DNA from: Fibrobacterota bacterium
Lineage (GTDB): Bacteria > Fibrobacterota > Chitinivibrionia > Chitinivibrionales > Chitinispirillaceae
NCBI GenBank assembly: GCA_023412475.1
Contig: JAEYNR010000072.1
Coordinates: 1 to 64,000, forward strand
DNA length: 64,000 nucleotides
Reading direction: 5' to 3'
The notes under the pieces are model-generated. The model did no database searches, had not been told where the DNA came from, and saw only the letters and a list, made by a program, of their open reading frames with translations. A program made the position numbers and the translations under genes. Below, one piece after another: positions 27,430 through 36,334 of this stretch (within the stretch, counting starts at the first letter, position 1; each line of letters opens with the position of its first letter).

Positions 27430-27690
27430 AAGAAAATTTCGATATCCGAAATCCGAAATTTGAAACAGGAAGAAGAAAGGAAGAAAATCCTAAATTGCAA
27501 TTCTTAAATCCTAAACAAACTCCAAATCACAAAATTCTAAATTCTAAACACAGTAACAAGAGAGTTTCCAAGGTAACTGAAGGTTTATTATTTGGCCTTG
27601 TTGCCATTTTTTGTTCTTGTTTCGGAATTTTGTTTTCCGAATTTCGTTCTTATTCTTTATATCAATGAGTTGTGGGATTTATTTGAGATT
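27430..27690 (+). repeat. Dispersed intergenic repeat, copy B (most complete)
   Basis: The copy opens with CGATATCCGAAATCCGAAAT and closes with TGTTTCGGAATTTTG and CCGAATTTCG, so the ends are imperfect inverted repeats. The core holds AAATTCTAAACACAGTAACA, TTTCCAAGGTAACTGAAGG and TTTGGCCTTGTTGCCATTTT. The 27235-27806 interval contains no gene. Confidence 0.8.
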
Positions 27691-27806
27691 TCGTAACTAC
27701 CGGCATAAATAGCTGATATTTATAGAAAATCTTTTTTTCAGGGCTTTTAGCTGATTAATTGTGATTTTTCTTGCATACAAGTAGCACCTGTTTTATTATT
27801 ACTGTA

Positions 27807-28409
27807 ATGAATAAAGTATTACTTAATCAAATCGGCCGCATGCTTAAGCTATATCGGGAAAAAACTGGCCGCAATCAGGGGGAAATCGCGACTCAGGCAG
27901 GTATCTCCGTAAGCATGCTCAGTCAGATCGAGCGTGGAATGGTTTCCCCATCTATAGATACGTTGGTGATGGTTTGTCAGGCACTTGATCTGGACCCTGC
28001 AGATTTGTTCAAGAAACTTTCTAATAATCGGCAGGTTAGAATACACCATCATGGTGAGCGGTTAACCATGGCAAATGAAGGGGTCAGGTATGAGCAACTG
28101 ATGAGCATTTCACGAGGGTTTTATCAGATGGAATTATTTCTTCTGATGATGGATCCTGGACATAAAACTACACTCAGCGGTAAAGGTCACGAGGGTGTGG
28201 AGATTGGCTATGTGCTTGAAGGCAGTGCAATCTTGCATATCGACGGAATTGATTATACGCTGTGCAAAGGTGACAGTATGTCTTTCAGTTCACATCTTGT
28301 TCACCAGTTGAGTAATCATGGACCAGAAACTTTCAAATCAGTATGGAGCATCTCACCACCACATGTGGATTATTTACATACTGGAGAAAATAGCAGCAAA
28401 AGCAACTGA
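27807..28409 (+). CDS. XRE-family HTH regulator with C-terminal cupin domain
   Basis: 200 residues from ATG 27807. A TTG 36 nt upstream is also in frame, but the conserved helix begins at MNKVLLNQIGRML. The N-terminal XRE helix-turn-helix (GEIATQAGISVSMLSQIERGMVSPSIDTL) is followed by a cupin_2 barrel (GHEGVEIGYVLEGSAILHIDG to YTLCKGDSMSFSSHLVHQLSN). Such proteins sense small acids or amino acids. It lies 45 nt before leuC-like on the same strand and probably controls that pair or shares its transcript. Confidence 0.87.
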   Translation: MNKVLLNQIGRMLKLYREKTGRNQGEIATQAGISVSMLSQIERGMVSPSIDTLVMVCQALDLDPADLFKKLSNNRQVRIHHHGERLTMANEGVRYEQLMSISRGFYQMELFLLMMDPGHKTTLSGKGHEGVEIGYVLEGSAILHIDGIDYTLCKGDSMSFSSHLVHQLSNHGPETFKSVWSISPPHVDYLHTGENSSKSN

Positions 28410-28454
28410 CTAACCTTAACGGGCAGTTCAGATATTTAAAACGAAAGGAAATTT

Positions 28455-29741
28455 ATGGGTAAGACTATTACGGAGAAAATCTTCGAGGCTCACCTCAAAG
28501 ATGAACCATTCGAGGGAACCAAGGTTTTATCTCTCGATGTGGTGATGTGTCACGAGATCACTACTCCTGTTGCCATTGCCGATCTGGTATGGCGGGGGAA
28601 AGATCGGGTGTTTGATCCTGAAAAAATCAAAGCAGTGATTGACCATGTCACCCCTGCAAAAGACTCAAAAAGTGCGACTCAGGGCAAAATAATTCGTGAA
28701 TGGGCATTTCGTAACGGGATAAAGGATTTTTTTGACATAGGATATAACGGCGTGTGCCATGCTCTTTTCCCTGAGAAAGGTTTCATAAGACCTGGTTATA
28801 CTGTGATTATGGGTGACAGCCACACCTGTACTCACGGTGCATTCGGTGCATTTGCAGCAGGTGTAGGGACAACGGATCTGGAGGTTGGCATTCTCAAGGG
28901 AGTATGTGCCTTTCGCCAGCCCAGGACTATACTGGTAAAGCTTGAAGGCAAGCTCTCCAAAGGGGTCTATGCAAAAGATGTAATTCTTGAGGTGATAAGA
29001 CAGTTGACTGTAAATGGGGCTACCGACCATGTCATAGAATTCAGTGGTGAAGTTGTTGAAATAATGTCCATGGAGGAGCGGATGACTCTCTGTAACATGG
29101 CCATTGAGGCAGGAGGAACTTCAGGTTTGTGCATGCCAGATGCCACTACGGTAGATTATCTATGGCCTTTTATCAAGGATGAATTTCAGAACAGAACTGA
29201 GGCAGTCAAAGCTTACAGTAAATGGCACTCTGATCCGGACGCAGAATACGCCCGTAAATTAACAATAAATGTTTCAGATCTGGAACCGGTAGCCACTGTG
29301 GGGTACAAACCAGATCAGGTAAAGAAGTTAGTGGAACTTGACGGGACTAAAATCAATCAGGTATATATCGGCAGTTGTACCAATGGAAGGCTATCCGATC
29401 TTCGCAGTGCAGCAGCAATAGTTAAGGGAACCAGGCTGGCGGCCGGAGTGCGCGGGATTGTGAGCCCTGCAACACCTGAGATTTTCGCTCAGGCGATGCA
29501 GGAAGGGTTACTCAGAATTTTCATGGATGCGGGTTACTGTGTTACAAATCCCACGTGCGGAGCCTGTCTGGGTATGTCAAATGGCGTTTTGGCACAAGGT
29601 GAAGTGTGCGTATCAACCACAAATCGCAACTTTAATGGTCGAATGGGAAAGGGAGGAATGGTTCATCTTGCCAGTCCTGCAACAGCAGCAGCAAGCGGTA
29701 TCACAGGCACTCTTACTGATCCACGAAATTTCATGAAATAA
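28455..29741 (+). CDS. leuC: 3-isopropylmalate (or homologous) dehydratase, large subunit
   Basis: 428 residues, the length of the LeuC2/archaeal-type branch of the aconitase superfamily. Motifs: MGDSHTCTHGAFGAFAAGVG with the first cluster Cys region, YIGSCTNGRLSDL, and NPTCGACLG with the last two 4Fe-4S ligands. It isomerises 2-isopropylmalate for leucine synthesis. Homoaconitase or methyl-citramalate isomerase activity cannot be told apart from sequence. An AAAGGAAA box precedes the ATG. The small-subunit gene follows by 26 nt. Confidence 0.9.
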   Translation: MGKTITEKIFEAHLKDEPFEGTKVLSLDVVMCHEITTPVAIADLVWRGKDRVFDPEKIKAVIDHVTPAKDSKSATQGKIIREWAFRNGIKDFFDIGYNGVCHALFPEKGFIRPGYTVIMGDSHTCTHGAFGAFAAGVGTTDLEVGILKGVCAFRQPRTILVKLEGKLSKGVYAKDVILEVIRQLTVNGATDHVIEFSGEVVEIMSMEERMTLCNMAIEAGGTSGLCMPDATTVDYLWPFIKDEFQNRTEAVKAYSKWHSDPDAEYARKLTINVSDLEPVATVGYKPDQVKKLVELDGTKINQVYIGSCTNGRLSDLRSAAAIVKGTRLAAGVRGIVSPATPEIFAQAMQEGLLRIFMDAGYCVTNPTCGACLGMSNGVLAQGEVCVSTTNRNFNGRMGKGGMVHLASPATAAASGITGTLTDPRNFMK

Positions 29742-29767
29742 AAAGGGCAACAGAAAGGAGAATCATT

Positions 29768-30295
29768 ATGAAAGCATTTGGTGGTCCTGTGCTTTTTCTT
29801 GACAGATCAGATATCAATACAGATGAAATAATTCCAGCAAAATATTTGACTGAGGTAAGTAAGGAGGCGCTCAAGCCTTATCTTCTGGAAGATTTAAATT
29901 TGGATAGTTTCAAAGCTGATGGAAACTGGCGGGGCAGTGCCAAGGTCATAATCAGCCGGGCTAATTTTGGATGCGGTTCTTCACGTGAACATGCGCCATG
30001 GGCACTTGAGGTAAATGATATCACCTGTGTTATCGCGCAATCTTTCGCCAGAATCTTTCGCCAGAACATGTTTAATGGCGGGATGTTGGCAATCGAGATG
30101 CCAGAGAAGACAATAAATGAGCTATTCTCATTGTCTGGAAAGGCTGAAGTCACCTGTAATGTAGATGCAGAAGCAAAGAAGCTTCTATTCTGTTGGTCTG
30201 GTGGGAAAAAGGAATATTCTTACTCGCTCAGTGAATTCGACGATGCTCTGGTTAAAGCTGGGGGATGGGTTGAATTTGCAGACTCCCGCTACTAA
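29768..30295 (+). CDS. leuD: 3-isopropylmalate (or homologous) dehydratase, small subunit
   Basis: 175 residues, aconitase swivel domain. Motifs: DRSDINTDEIIPAKYLTEV (substrate-binding) and ANFGCGSSREHAPWAL, plus FARIFRQNMFNGG. It partners the preceding large subunit. An AAAGGAG box lies 7 nt before the ATG. The YLTE-type loop residues suggest isopropylmalate or a similar short substrate, but specificity is inferred only. Confidence 0.92.
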   Translation: MKAFGGPVLFLDRSDINTDEIIPAKYLTEVSKEALKPYLLEDLNLDSFKADGNWRGSAKVIISRANFGCGSSREHAPWALEVNDITCVIAQSFARIFRQNMFNGGMLAIEMPEKTINELFSLSGKAEVTCNVDAEAKKLLFCWSGGKKEYSYSLSEFDDALVKAGGWVEFADSRY

Positions 30296-30605
30296 AAGTA
30301 GGTCTGGGCTGTGATTCGTGTGGTTTACATGATTGATGTTATGAGATCAAATATGATTGTGACAACATATTATATCAGAGTCCTTCACAATAATCACAGT
30401 TCAGAAACTGTCTTGTCTTAGTCCTGCCCAGCTTCTGATCGGAAGAAATTTCCTAACCCGGTACACCACTTGTTAGAAGTTTCTTTTTCTTGAATGATGA
30501 GAATTTTTCAGATTTAACCTAATTCTCGATATGTGCAGTGCTTTTGAATAGTTCTGGGATAAAGTAGCTGAAAGCTGGTATGCATTTTGTTGTGTTACCT
30601 TATAT
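30296..30605. other. Interval after leuD
   Basis: No gene. Long-range complementarity CTGTGATT (near 30310) / AATCACAG (near 30392), with GGGCT and AGCCC-like flanks, could form a terminator-type structure, but it lacks a T-tract. Confidence 0.3.
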
Positions 30606-31146
30606 ATGTCTGGTTTGTATCTAATCGAATATTATCCAAAAAAGAATCTATTCAGCATTTCTTTTCTACTCATTTTAATGGCCGTCACAACCTCTTTAGC
30701 AGAAAATAGCAGAGAGGGATGGTTTGGCGGGTTTTCTTTTTCATTTCTTCCAAGCCACAACCCCACAGATTTCTCATATTATGAAATTCAGGGTGTTTAT
30801 CTAAATAATCTGGCCAGTCATAAAGATTTTATCTGTCTCATGGCAGGTTTTGGTGGTGCAATGGGGCTTTTGCAGCATAAAAACGAATATTCATTTCGGG
30901 CCATCATTTTATAAAGACATATTTATGCTTGTCCTTACAACCGGTCCGGCACTAATCACCAGATCCCGTTTCAGTAATCAAAACTTTGGTGGTCCACTTT
31001 CATTCTTAAGTTCCGTTGGATTAAATATCCATCCATTTTGGAGAATAAGTATAGCATATCGCTTGCAGCACATGTCAATCGTAAATCTTTTTAAAACAAA
31101 CCATCGATTGAATCTTCATCTTATCGAATTGAATTTCTTCTTGTAA
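30606..31146 (+). pseudogene. PagL-like lipid A 3-O-deacylase, frameshifted
   Basis: The first frame (30606-30914) encodes a signal peptide and the first strands of a small outer-membrane barrel. The second (usable from about 30880 to 31146) encodes the rest: LTTGPALITRSRF, GGPLSFLSSVGLNIHPFW, and YRLQHMSIVNLFKTN, which matches the PagL active-site strand (His-x-Ser-Asn). His and Ser are kept but the usual Asn-Ala is replaced (SIV). The two frames overlap near 30890-30910 with a one-base shift. It would have removed an acyl chain from lipid A. Decay or sequence error. Confidence 0.6.
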
Positions 31147-31199
31147 ACATTCAGCTATCTGATCAGAAAAAAGTAAAAATTATAAATAATAGCCAAATG

Positions 31200-31340
31200 A
31201 ATTAATCGGAATAAAATTCCAAACCACAAATCTTAAATTCTAAACAGTAATGAGATTTTTCAAGGTGACTAAAATTTATCAGCTAGTCCTTGTCCCTGTT
31301 TTACTCTTGCTTCCGTTTCTGTTCTTATTGTGGTGGTAGG
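31200..31340 (+). repeat. Dispersed intergenic repeat, copy C
   Basis: A shorter copy: CCAAACCACAAATCTTAAAT, TTCTAAACAGTAATGAGATT, TTTTTCAAGGTGACTAAAAT and TTCTGTTCTTATTG in the same order as copies A and B. Confidence 0.7.
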
Positions 31341-31422
31341 GGAGTCAGCAGACAGGTGCACAATCAGTAGGCAGGTCACATATCAAGTTTTTCTGACCTG
31401 CCATTTTGATGATTAGTCTAGA

Positions 31423-31725
31423 TTATACATGTCGATACTCATAAGTTTTAGGGCTTAAACCTCTGCTTCCAAAACGACTTCCATTTTGACGTTCCAGAGC
31501 ATAATCCACTTTCAGCACTCTTCCTTCAAATTCAGTGCCATTGAGTTGCTCGACAACTCCATCAGCATTTTCGATTTCTACAAAGCAGAAACCACGGGAT
31601 CTGCCAGTCATCTGGTCAGTCGGTATTTTAACAGAAAGAACTTCACCGAATTGCGAGAAAAGGTCTTTGACAGACTCTTCGCTACTTGAAAACGCCAGGT
31701 TTCCGACATAGATTTTTTTGGACAT
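31423..31725 (-). CDS. RNA-recognition-motif (RRM) RNA-binding protein
   Basis: 100 residues, essentially a single RRM: RNP2 KIYVGNL at 4-10 and RNP1 RGFCFVEI around 44-51, with the expected beta-alpha-beta spacing. The short basic tail (RQNGSRFGSRG) resembles bacterial/cyanobacterial Rbp proteins induced by cold. GAGGAG lies 8 nt before the ATG. Monocistronic. Confidence 0.92.
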   Translation of the reverse strand: MSKKIYVGNLAFSSSEESVKDLFSQFGEVLSVKIPTDQMTGRSRGFCFVEIENADGVVEQLNGTEFEGRVLKVDYALERQNGSRFGSRGLSPKTYEYRHV

Positions 31726-31983
31726 AAGGACTCCTCAGTCAGTTAAGGTGTTAATGATGCGTATGTAATATTGATAATAGTTATTTCATCCCTGTTTTAT
31801 AAAACAATATAGTCAAAATAATTCTTCTCAATGACAGGTTAAATGTTTTCCTAATGTTATCTAAATATATACTGCAACGCATTTATTTGCAAATATTACT
31901 TTCATTATTAGAAATGATTTAATCCAATAAAATAATCCTTCTTTGTGAATTATTGGATCTACAACTGATCATATCCATAAAAG

Positions 31984-33609
31984 CTATTTTAAGGAAGTTA
32001 TATTAATCCTAACAAGCTCTTTGCCCCATCTTCCTCTTGGGTATTTTTCTATATAGATATTTCTCATATTTTCAGCAGTTTTATATTCATGAATCAACAG
32101 ACTAAGCTTGACTATCCAATACAATGCATCTTCCTCATATTTCCCCTGTGGGTAATTCAGGATATATTGTTTATACAGATCAAGAGCGACGGTCTCTTTG
32201 CGCAACTGCTCACGGACAGTACTAGCCAATAAATAACCATAATACTCACTGTTGGAATTGTGAGGATATTTTCTTATGTAGTTTTCCATCCCTGAAACCG
32301 CGCGCAGGTATTTTTTCAACATTAATAAAAGATCAATCTCCTCTGAGGCCATGTCATCACTCATACGGCCAACTGGAAACAACTGCTTGTAGTTCTTCAC
32401 CAGTGAAAGTCTTTTTTCCGGTAATGTTTTCAGATGCTCCTTATGAATAAAGTAACTTTTCACCCACGCATCTTCCCGTTGATTCATTCTGAATGAGTTG
32501 CCTTCAATTATCAAATGGAGCATATTTAAGGCTGTTTTGAACTTGAAAACCGAAATATTATGTTGTGCCATTCTAATTAACAGTTTATAAACACTGTCTA
32601 TGGTTTTGTTATTCTGGAGATTCGCGATGCTTCTAGCAGCATGGGCAAACTCATCATTTTTTAACTGCACTTTCAAAACAAAAAGTAAATCTGTTTCAAC
32701 ATGTGATTTAAATGTCGCAGTATCTTTACCGCGATGGTAAGTACTTGGCGATTCTTTAACATAATTTTTCCGTATTTTCTGTTCAGCAGACAAAAAGAGT
32801 TCAGGGTTCCATATTATTCGCTTTTCTATTTTATTTTTTTCAAATACCTGACTAATGTCCGATTCAACCAGACAATTTGTTCTTTCTGAAATATCTTTCC
32901 TGTCTTTACTGGACCAGCTCCAACCCTCCTCTACAATTAAATTTGTTCCAAAGTGATCCTGCACACGAACCTTACCCTGATATACATGTAAAACAGAACC
33001 ATTGATCGAATCATTGTAAATAGAAAAAAATGTACCTATTTGAGTAAAAATGGCTTGACTGGTTTTTATGATTACAGTATCTTTTCCGTTTCCGTTAATA
33101 TTAACCGACAACAATCCTTCATTAAGGGAGATCGCAGTCTTTACCGAGTCAGCCTGATCCACCTTTATGCTTGACCTTTCAAACATCAAAACTCTCGCCC
33201 TGATGCCTGCTGCAAGAAGCACCTGTGTGTTATGATTTGTGGTAATCTTTTCTTTTAATTTTTTTAATGATTCAGGGTTTGGATTCAAATCTCCTGTTGC
33301 CGAAAGAACATTAATTAACCAATGTTGATGCTTTTCGATTGGACCTGATTGTACTGTAACATTGTGTTTGTTAAAATTGAGGTGCAAATAAATAAAAAGA
33401 GGAATACTGCACATAAGAATTAGCGCCGCAATTGCATACACACGAATTTTACGAAGTTGAAAAAAAGAAGATTTTTTTTCCTGAAACTGCAGCTCTCTTG
33501 CACGCATGATGATTTGCTCTTTTGCAATGGCAACATCGCTTTTATCAAGTTCTATGCGGGAAAATCCCTTTTTCAGTATTGTATTTATCTGACGCTCACT
33601 CTTTTGCAT
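31984..33609 (-). CDS. FecR-domain anti-sigma protein with TPR-like C-terminus
   Basis: Starts at MQKSERQ (33609; GGAAG box 5 nt upstream), 541 residues. A short cytosolic N-terminus is followed by one TM helix (about 50-75). A FecR-like beta domain (about 110-250; LLAAGIRARVLMFERSSIKV, VIIKTSQAIFTQIGTFFSIY) and a helical region with TPR-like repeats (about 430-541, YGYLLASTVREQLRKETVALD) follow. The start lies inside the sigma gene end (14-nt overlap), so the pair is coupled. It probably controls the ECF factor from the envelope; the TPRs may bind envelope partners. Confidence 0.8.
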   Translation of the reverse strand: MQKSERQINTILKKGFSRIELDKSDVAIAKEQIIMRARELQFQEKKSSFFQLRKIRVYAIAALILMCSIPLFIYLHLNFNKHNVTVQSGPIEKHQHWLINVLSATGDLNPNPESLKKLKEKITTNHNTQVLLAAGIRARVLMFERSSIKVDQADSVKTAISLNEGLLSVNINGNGKDTVIIKTSQAIFTQIGTFFSIYNDSINGSVLHVYQGKVRVQDHFGTNLIVEEGWSWSSKDRKDISERTNCLVESDISQVFEKNKIEKRIIWNPELFLSAEQKIRKNYVKESPSTYHRGKDTATFKSHVETDLLFVLKVQLKNDEFAHAARSIANLQNNKTIDSVYKLLIRMAQHNISVFKFKTALNMLHLIIEGNSFRMNQREDAWVKSYFIHKEHLKTLPEKRLSLVKNYKQLFPVGRMSDDMASEEIDLLLMLKKYLRAVSGMENYIRKYPHNSNSEYYGYLLASTVREQLRKETVALDLYKQYILNYPQGKYEEDALYWIVKLSLLIHEYKTAENMRNIYIEKYPRGRWGKELVRINITSLK

Positions 33610-34198
33610 AATCTTCCAATACAAGTTGTGCTATCAGTTTGTACATTTTTTTTTCTGCTCTTTTTATTTTTCTTCTGACTGTATATTCAGGTATTTTTTC
33701 GATTTCAGCAATCTCATGTATTTTCAGCTCTGCGATATGAGATAAAATGAGAATAACACGGTCATCAGCATCGATTTTTTTTAATGCTTCATTTACACAT
33801 CTAATTGATTCGGTGTCCTCATTACAAAGCCAGTGTTCCCCATCCCCATACCAGAAATCCACTTTCCCTCCGGTAACAGCCTTCAATTCACTGCTATTTT
33901 TCCTATATAATGAACGGCAGCCATTTGAAGCAACCCGACAAAGCCAATGAACAAAAGGCTGTTTCCCCGGTTTGATCTTTTCATGATCCAAATATATTTT
34001 GAGAAAAACCTCCTGAGCATTATCCCTGGCAAGCTGCATATCAGAAAAAAACCTGTAACCGATATTAACCACCAGTTCATAATGCCGCCTGACCAGTTCA
34101 GAAAAACAGAACTCTTTTTCGGTATTTAAATTCTGCACCAGCTCCCAGTCTTCCAGAACTCTTATGCATCCAGACTTTTCAACTGTATCTTTTCGCAT
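33596..34198 (-). CDS. ECF RNA polymerase sigma factor (FecR-coupled)
   Basis: 200 residues: sigma-2 (FSELVRRHYELVVNIGYRFF, DNAQEVFLKIYLDHEK) and sigma-4 (ALKKIDADDRVILILSHIAE, LKIHEIAEIEKIPEYTVRRK). Between them is an insert with WYGDGEHWLCNEDTES. A promoter-like pair at 34273-34301 is identical in sequence and spacing to one before the lipoprotein gene at 37583-38356, so I infer self-activation and a target nearby. Confidence 0.87.
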   Translation of the reverse strand: MRKDTVEKSGCIRVLEDWELVQNLNTEKEFCFSELVRRHYELVVNIGYRFFSDMQLARDNAQEVFLKIYLDHEKIKPGKQPFVHWLCRVASNGCRSLYRKNSSELKAVTGGKVDFWYGDGEHWLCNEDTESIRCVNEALKKIDADDRVILILSHIAELKIHEIAEIEKIPEYTVRRKIKRAEKKMYKLIAQLVLEDYAKE

Positions 34199-34594
34199 AT
34201 ATTAACAAGAACTTGCTCTTCTGAATTATCTAAAAAGTTTCTGTTCAATACGCCTCGAACAGTTACTACCATATAACGTTTCTGAACAATAAGATGAACA
34301 CTTTTTTTCCAGTAATTTTAAAACGGTCCCCTTTTAATGATAGCACCTACTGAGGCTCTATCTGAGATTTTCTTAATTCCGATTCTACGTTCAGATAATT
34401 CTTTTCTATTGTTTTGATATTATTACTCCGACAATAAAAGATGCTTAGAGAACAGATATTTTTCCTTAATAAAATCAGCACCTTTTTGAATAAATTTAGT
34501 TACCGTAGTAATAGTTCTTATTTATATCTGATTAGATTTTGTCTTGGATTTTTTTTCCGATTAAATAGCTGAGTAGTTACAAATGATGTTTTAC
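34199..34594. other. Interval between the SUMF1 gene and the sigma gene
   Basis: No ORF. It contains the ECF promoter motif and AT-rich sequence. Confidence 0.4.
34273..34301 (-). promoter_or_regulatory. Shared promoter motif GTGTTCAT-N14-ACGTTAT, copy 1
   Basis: On the minus strand GTGTTCAT (34294-34301) and ACGTTAT (34273-34279) are 14 nt apart, preceded by an A-tract. The sigma ATG is 75 nt downstream. Confidence 0.6.
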
Positions 34595-36325
34595 TTATTC
34601 AGGCTCATAAACACAACGGCATCCCAAATCCTCTTTACGCAATGTGGGATCTGAAGAGAAACGATAGGTAACAGTAAGCTCTTCCAGATAGTTTTTAAAG
34701 CTTCCACCCCGAAAACTTTTTCGCAACCCGAACTCAGGAGATTGTGAAGATTTATCATCTGCATTATTTGAGTACCAGTCATTGCACCATTCACTCACAT
34801 TTCCAGCCATATCAAATAAACCATAAAAAGAGATCCCACTGGCATAATTACCAACAGGTGCACTATATCTTGCTCCATCACTAGCATAACCGGAATCATC
34901 AGAACCAATATATCCCACCACAAAATTAGCTCTATAATAAATAGGAGGTTTTTGGTCCTGATATGGATCACTTCCCCAGGGATATAACCGCTTATCGTTT
35001 CCCCTTGCTGCCTTTTCCCATTGTGCCTCAGATGGTAATCGTCCACCAGCCCATCTGCAAAATGCATCAGCATCACTCCAATTAATCCAAACTATGGGAT
35101 GAAATCTCCATGTAGAATCCAGAGAAAAACCATTTTCTGTCTGGTGAATTCCGATATTTTTTAGGCCAGTATGATACCTGTCTGCATCACCACTGCTGTT
35201 AAGAAATGAAACATATCTCTCCATAGTAACTTCATAGCGGTCGATCAGGAAAGCTGCAAGGTTCACTTCTCGCTGAGGTCCTTCGTTCATAGGAACCCCA
35301 ACCCCATGCCGCCCCATTATGAAGCTTCCCCCAGGGATATATACAAGATCTTGTTCAATTGTCACTCTGTTCACGCCAGAAACGATATTGCTTATTGATT
35401 GCTTGTTTAAATTGTCCACTGTAGTTACATAATAATAGTACCGGGATGCAGCTTCATCTATGGTTGTATCCAACCAGTTGGTATCAGTTCTGTTGTAGAT
35501 GGAAATCACAGGATCGAAATTGACGGAATCTGTACTTCGATGAATTGTATAACAGAGAAAATCGGAATTATTGTTTTTCTCCCAGACAATATGCAGATTA
35601 ATAAAAAAGTCAGCCTGTATTGCGATTATCCGGGATGGAGCTGGAGGCATATTAGCCATAGTGATTCGCAATTCATTACCTGTACTGATCTGACCACTTT
35701 TAGAAACCACATCTAACGAGTACAAGTATATATCATTTTCTTTTACATCATAATCAACATAAAAAGTATCTTTTTGGTCAAAAAACTGGGCAATGGAGTC
35801 ATTTCTTTTTGAATAAACATCATGCCTTATTAATCTGTAAAAAGAAAACCTTTCAGCATCGCTTGAAAACCAGACCAGTTGCACTCGATCAGAATCGCTA
35901 AAAGTACCACTAGTATCCCATTGCACAGGTACAGGATTTCGATTTTCCAAAAAAACAGTTGTGTCTCTACCTTCTCTGGATAGAGAAAGAAAGAAAGGTT
36001 GATGTAACCGATGAGTGGTTGAATTAATACCTATAACCTGAACGATTAGTTTGTTTTGGGCAATATTTTCATTTATCCTGATGAAAGCATTGCCGTTGCT
36101 ATCAACTTCTATGGATTCTGTTGTTTGTTGATAGCTGTAGATCAAACTGGCATCACCAATTTTTTCATTGGTGAATTTATCCATAAGGCAAACAGCACAA
36201 CTAAACTCCGGCATTATAAAATTTGGGTTAGCCGGATCGTAGGGATTGTCTCGTGGAAGACATCCGAATAAAAAAAAGCTTACTGCAAAAATTATTGCTG
36301 CCGGATATTTTCTAATAATCATCAT
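34595..36325 (-). CDS. SUMF1 (formylglycine-generating-enzyme-like) domain lipoprotein
   Basis: 576 residues. The lipobox LFGC (near residue 22) is followed by the motif PRDNPYDPANP. An N-terminal beta domain and two fibronectin-like repeats (about 130-310) come next. The C-terminal 260 residues are a SUMF1 fold: IPGGSFIMGRHG, RYEVTMERYVSF, WSDADAFCRWAGGRLPSEAQ, MAGNVSEWCNDW, SFRGGSF. The active Cys pair of true formylglycine enzymes is not obvious, so it may be a structural or binding variant. It follows the PEGA gene by about 10 nt, forming an operon. Confidence 0.85.
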   Translation of the reverse strand: MMIIRKYPAAIIFAVSFFLFGCLPRDNPYDPANPNFIMPEFSCAVCLMDKFTNEKIGDASLIYSYQQTTESIEVDSNGNAFIRINENIAQNKLIVQVIGINSTTHRLHQPFFLSLSREGRDTTVFLENRNPVPVQWDTSGTFSDSDRVQLVWFSSDAERFSFYRLIRHDVYSKRNDSIAQFFDQKDTFYVDYDVKENDIYLYSLDVVSKSGQISTGNELRITMANMPPAPSRIIAIQADFFINLHIVWEKNNNSDFLCYTIHRSTDSVNFDPVISIYNRTDTNWLDTTIDEAASRYYYYVTTVDNLNKQSISNIVSGVNRVTIEQDLVYIPGGSFIMGRHGVGVPMNEGPQREVNLAAFLIDRYEVTMERYVSFLNSSGDADRYHTGLKNIGIHQTENGFSLDSTWRFHPIVWINWSDADAFCRWAGGRLPSEAQWEKAARGNDKRLYPWGSDPYQDQKPPIYYRANFVVGYIGSDDSGYASDGARYSAPVGNYASGISFYGLFDMAGNVSEWCNDWYSNNADDKSSQSPEFGLRKSFRGGSFKNYLEELTVTYRFSSDPTLRKEDLGCRCVYEPE

Positions 36326-36334
36326 ACACTGCTT

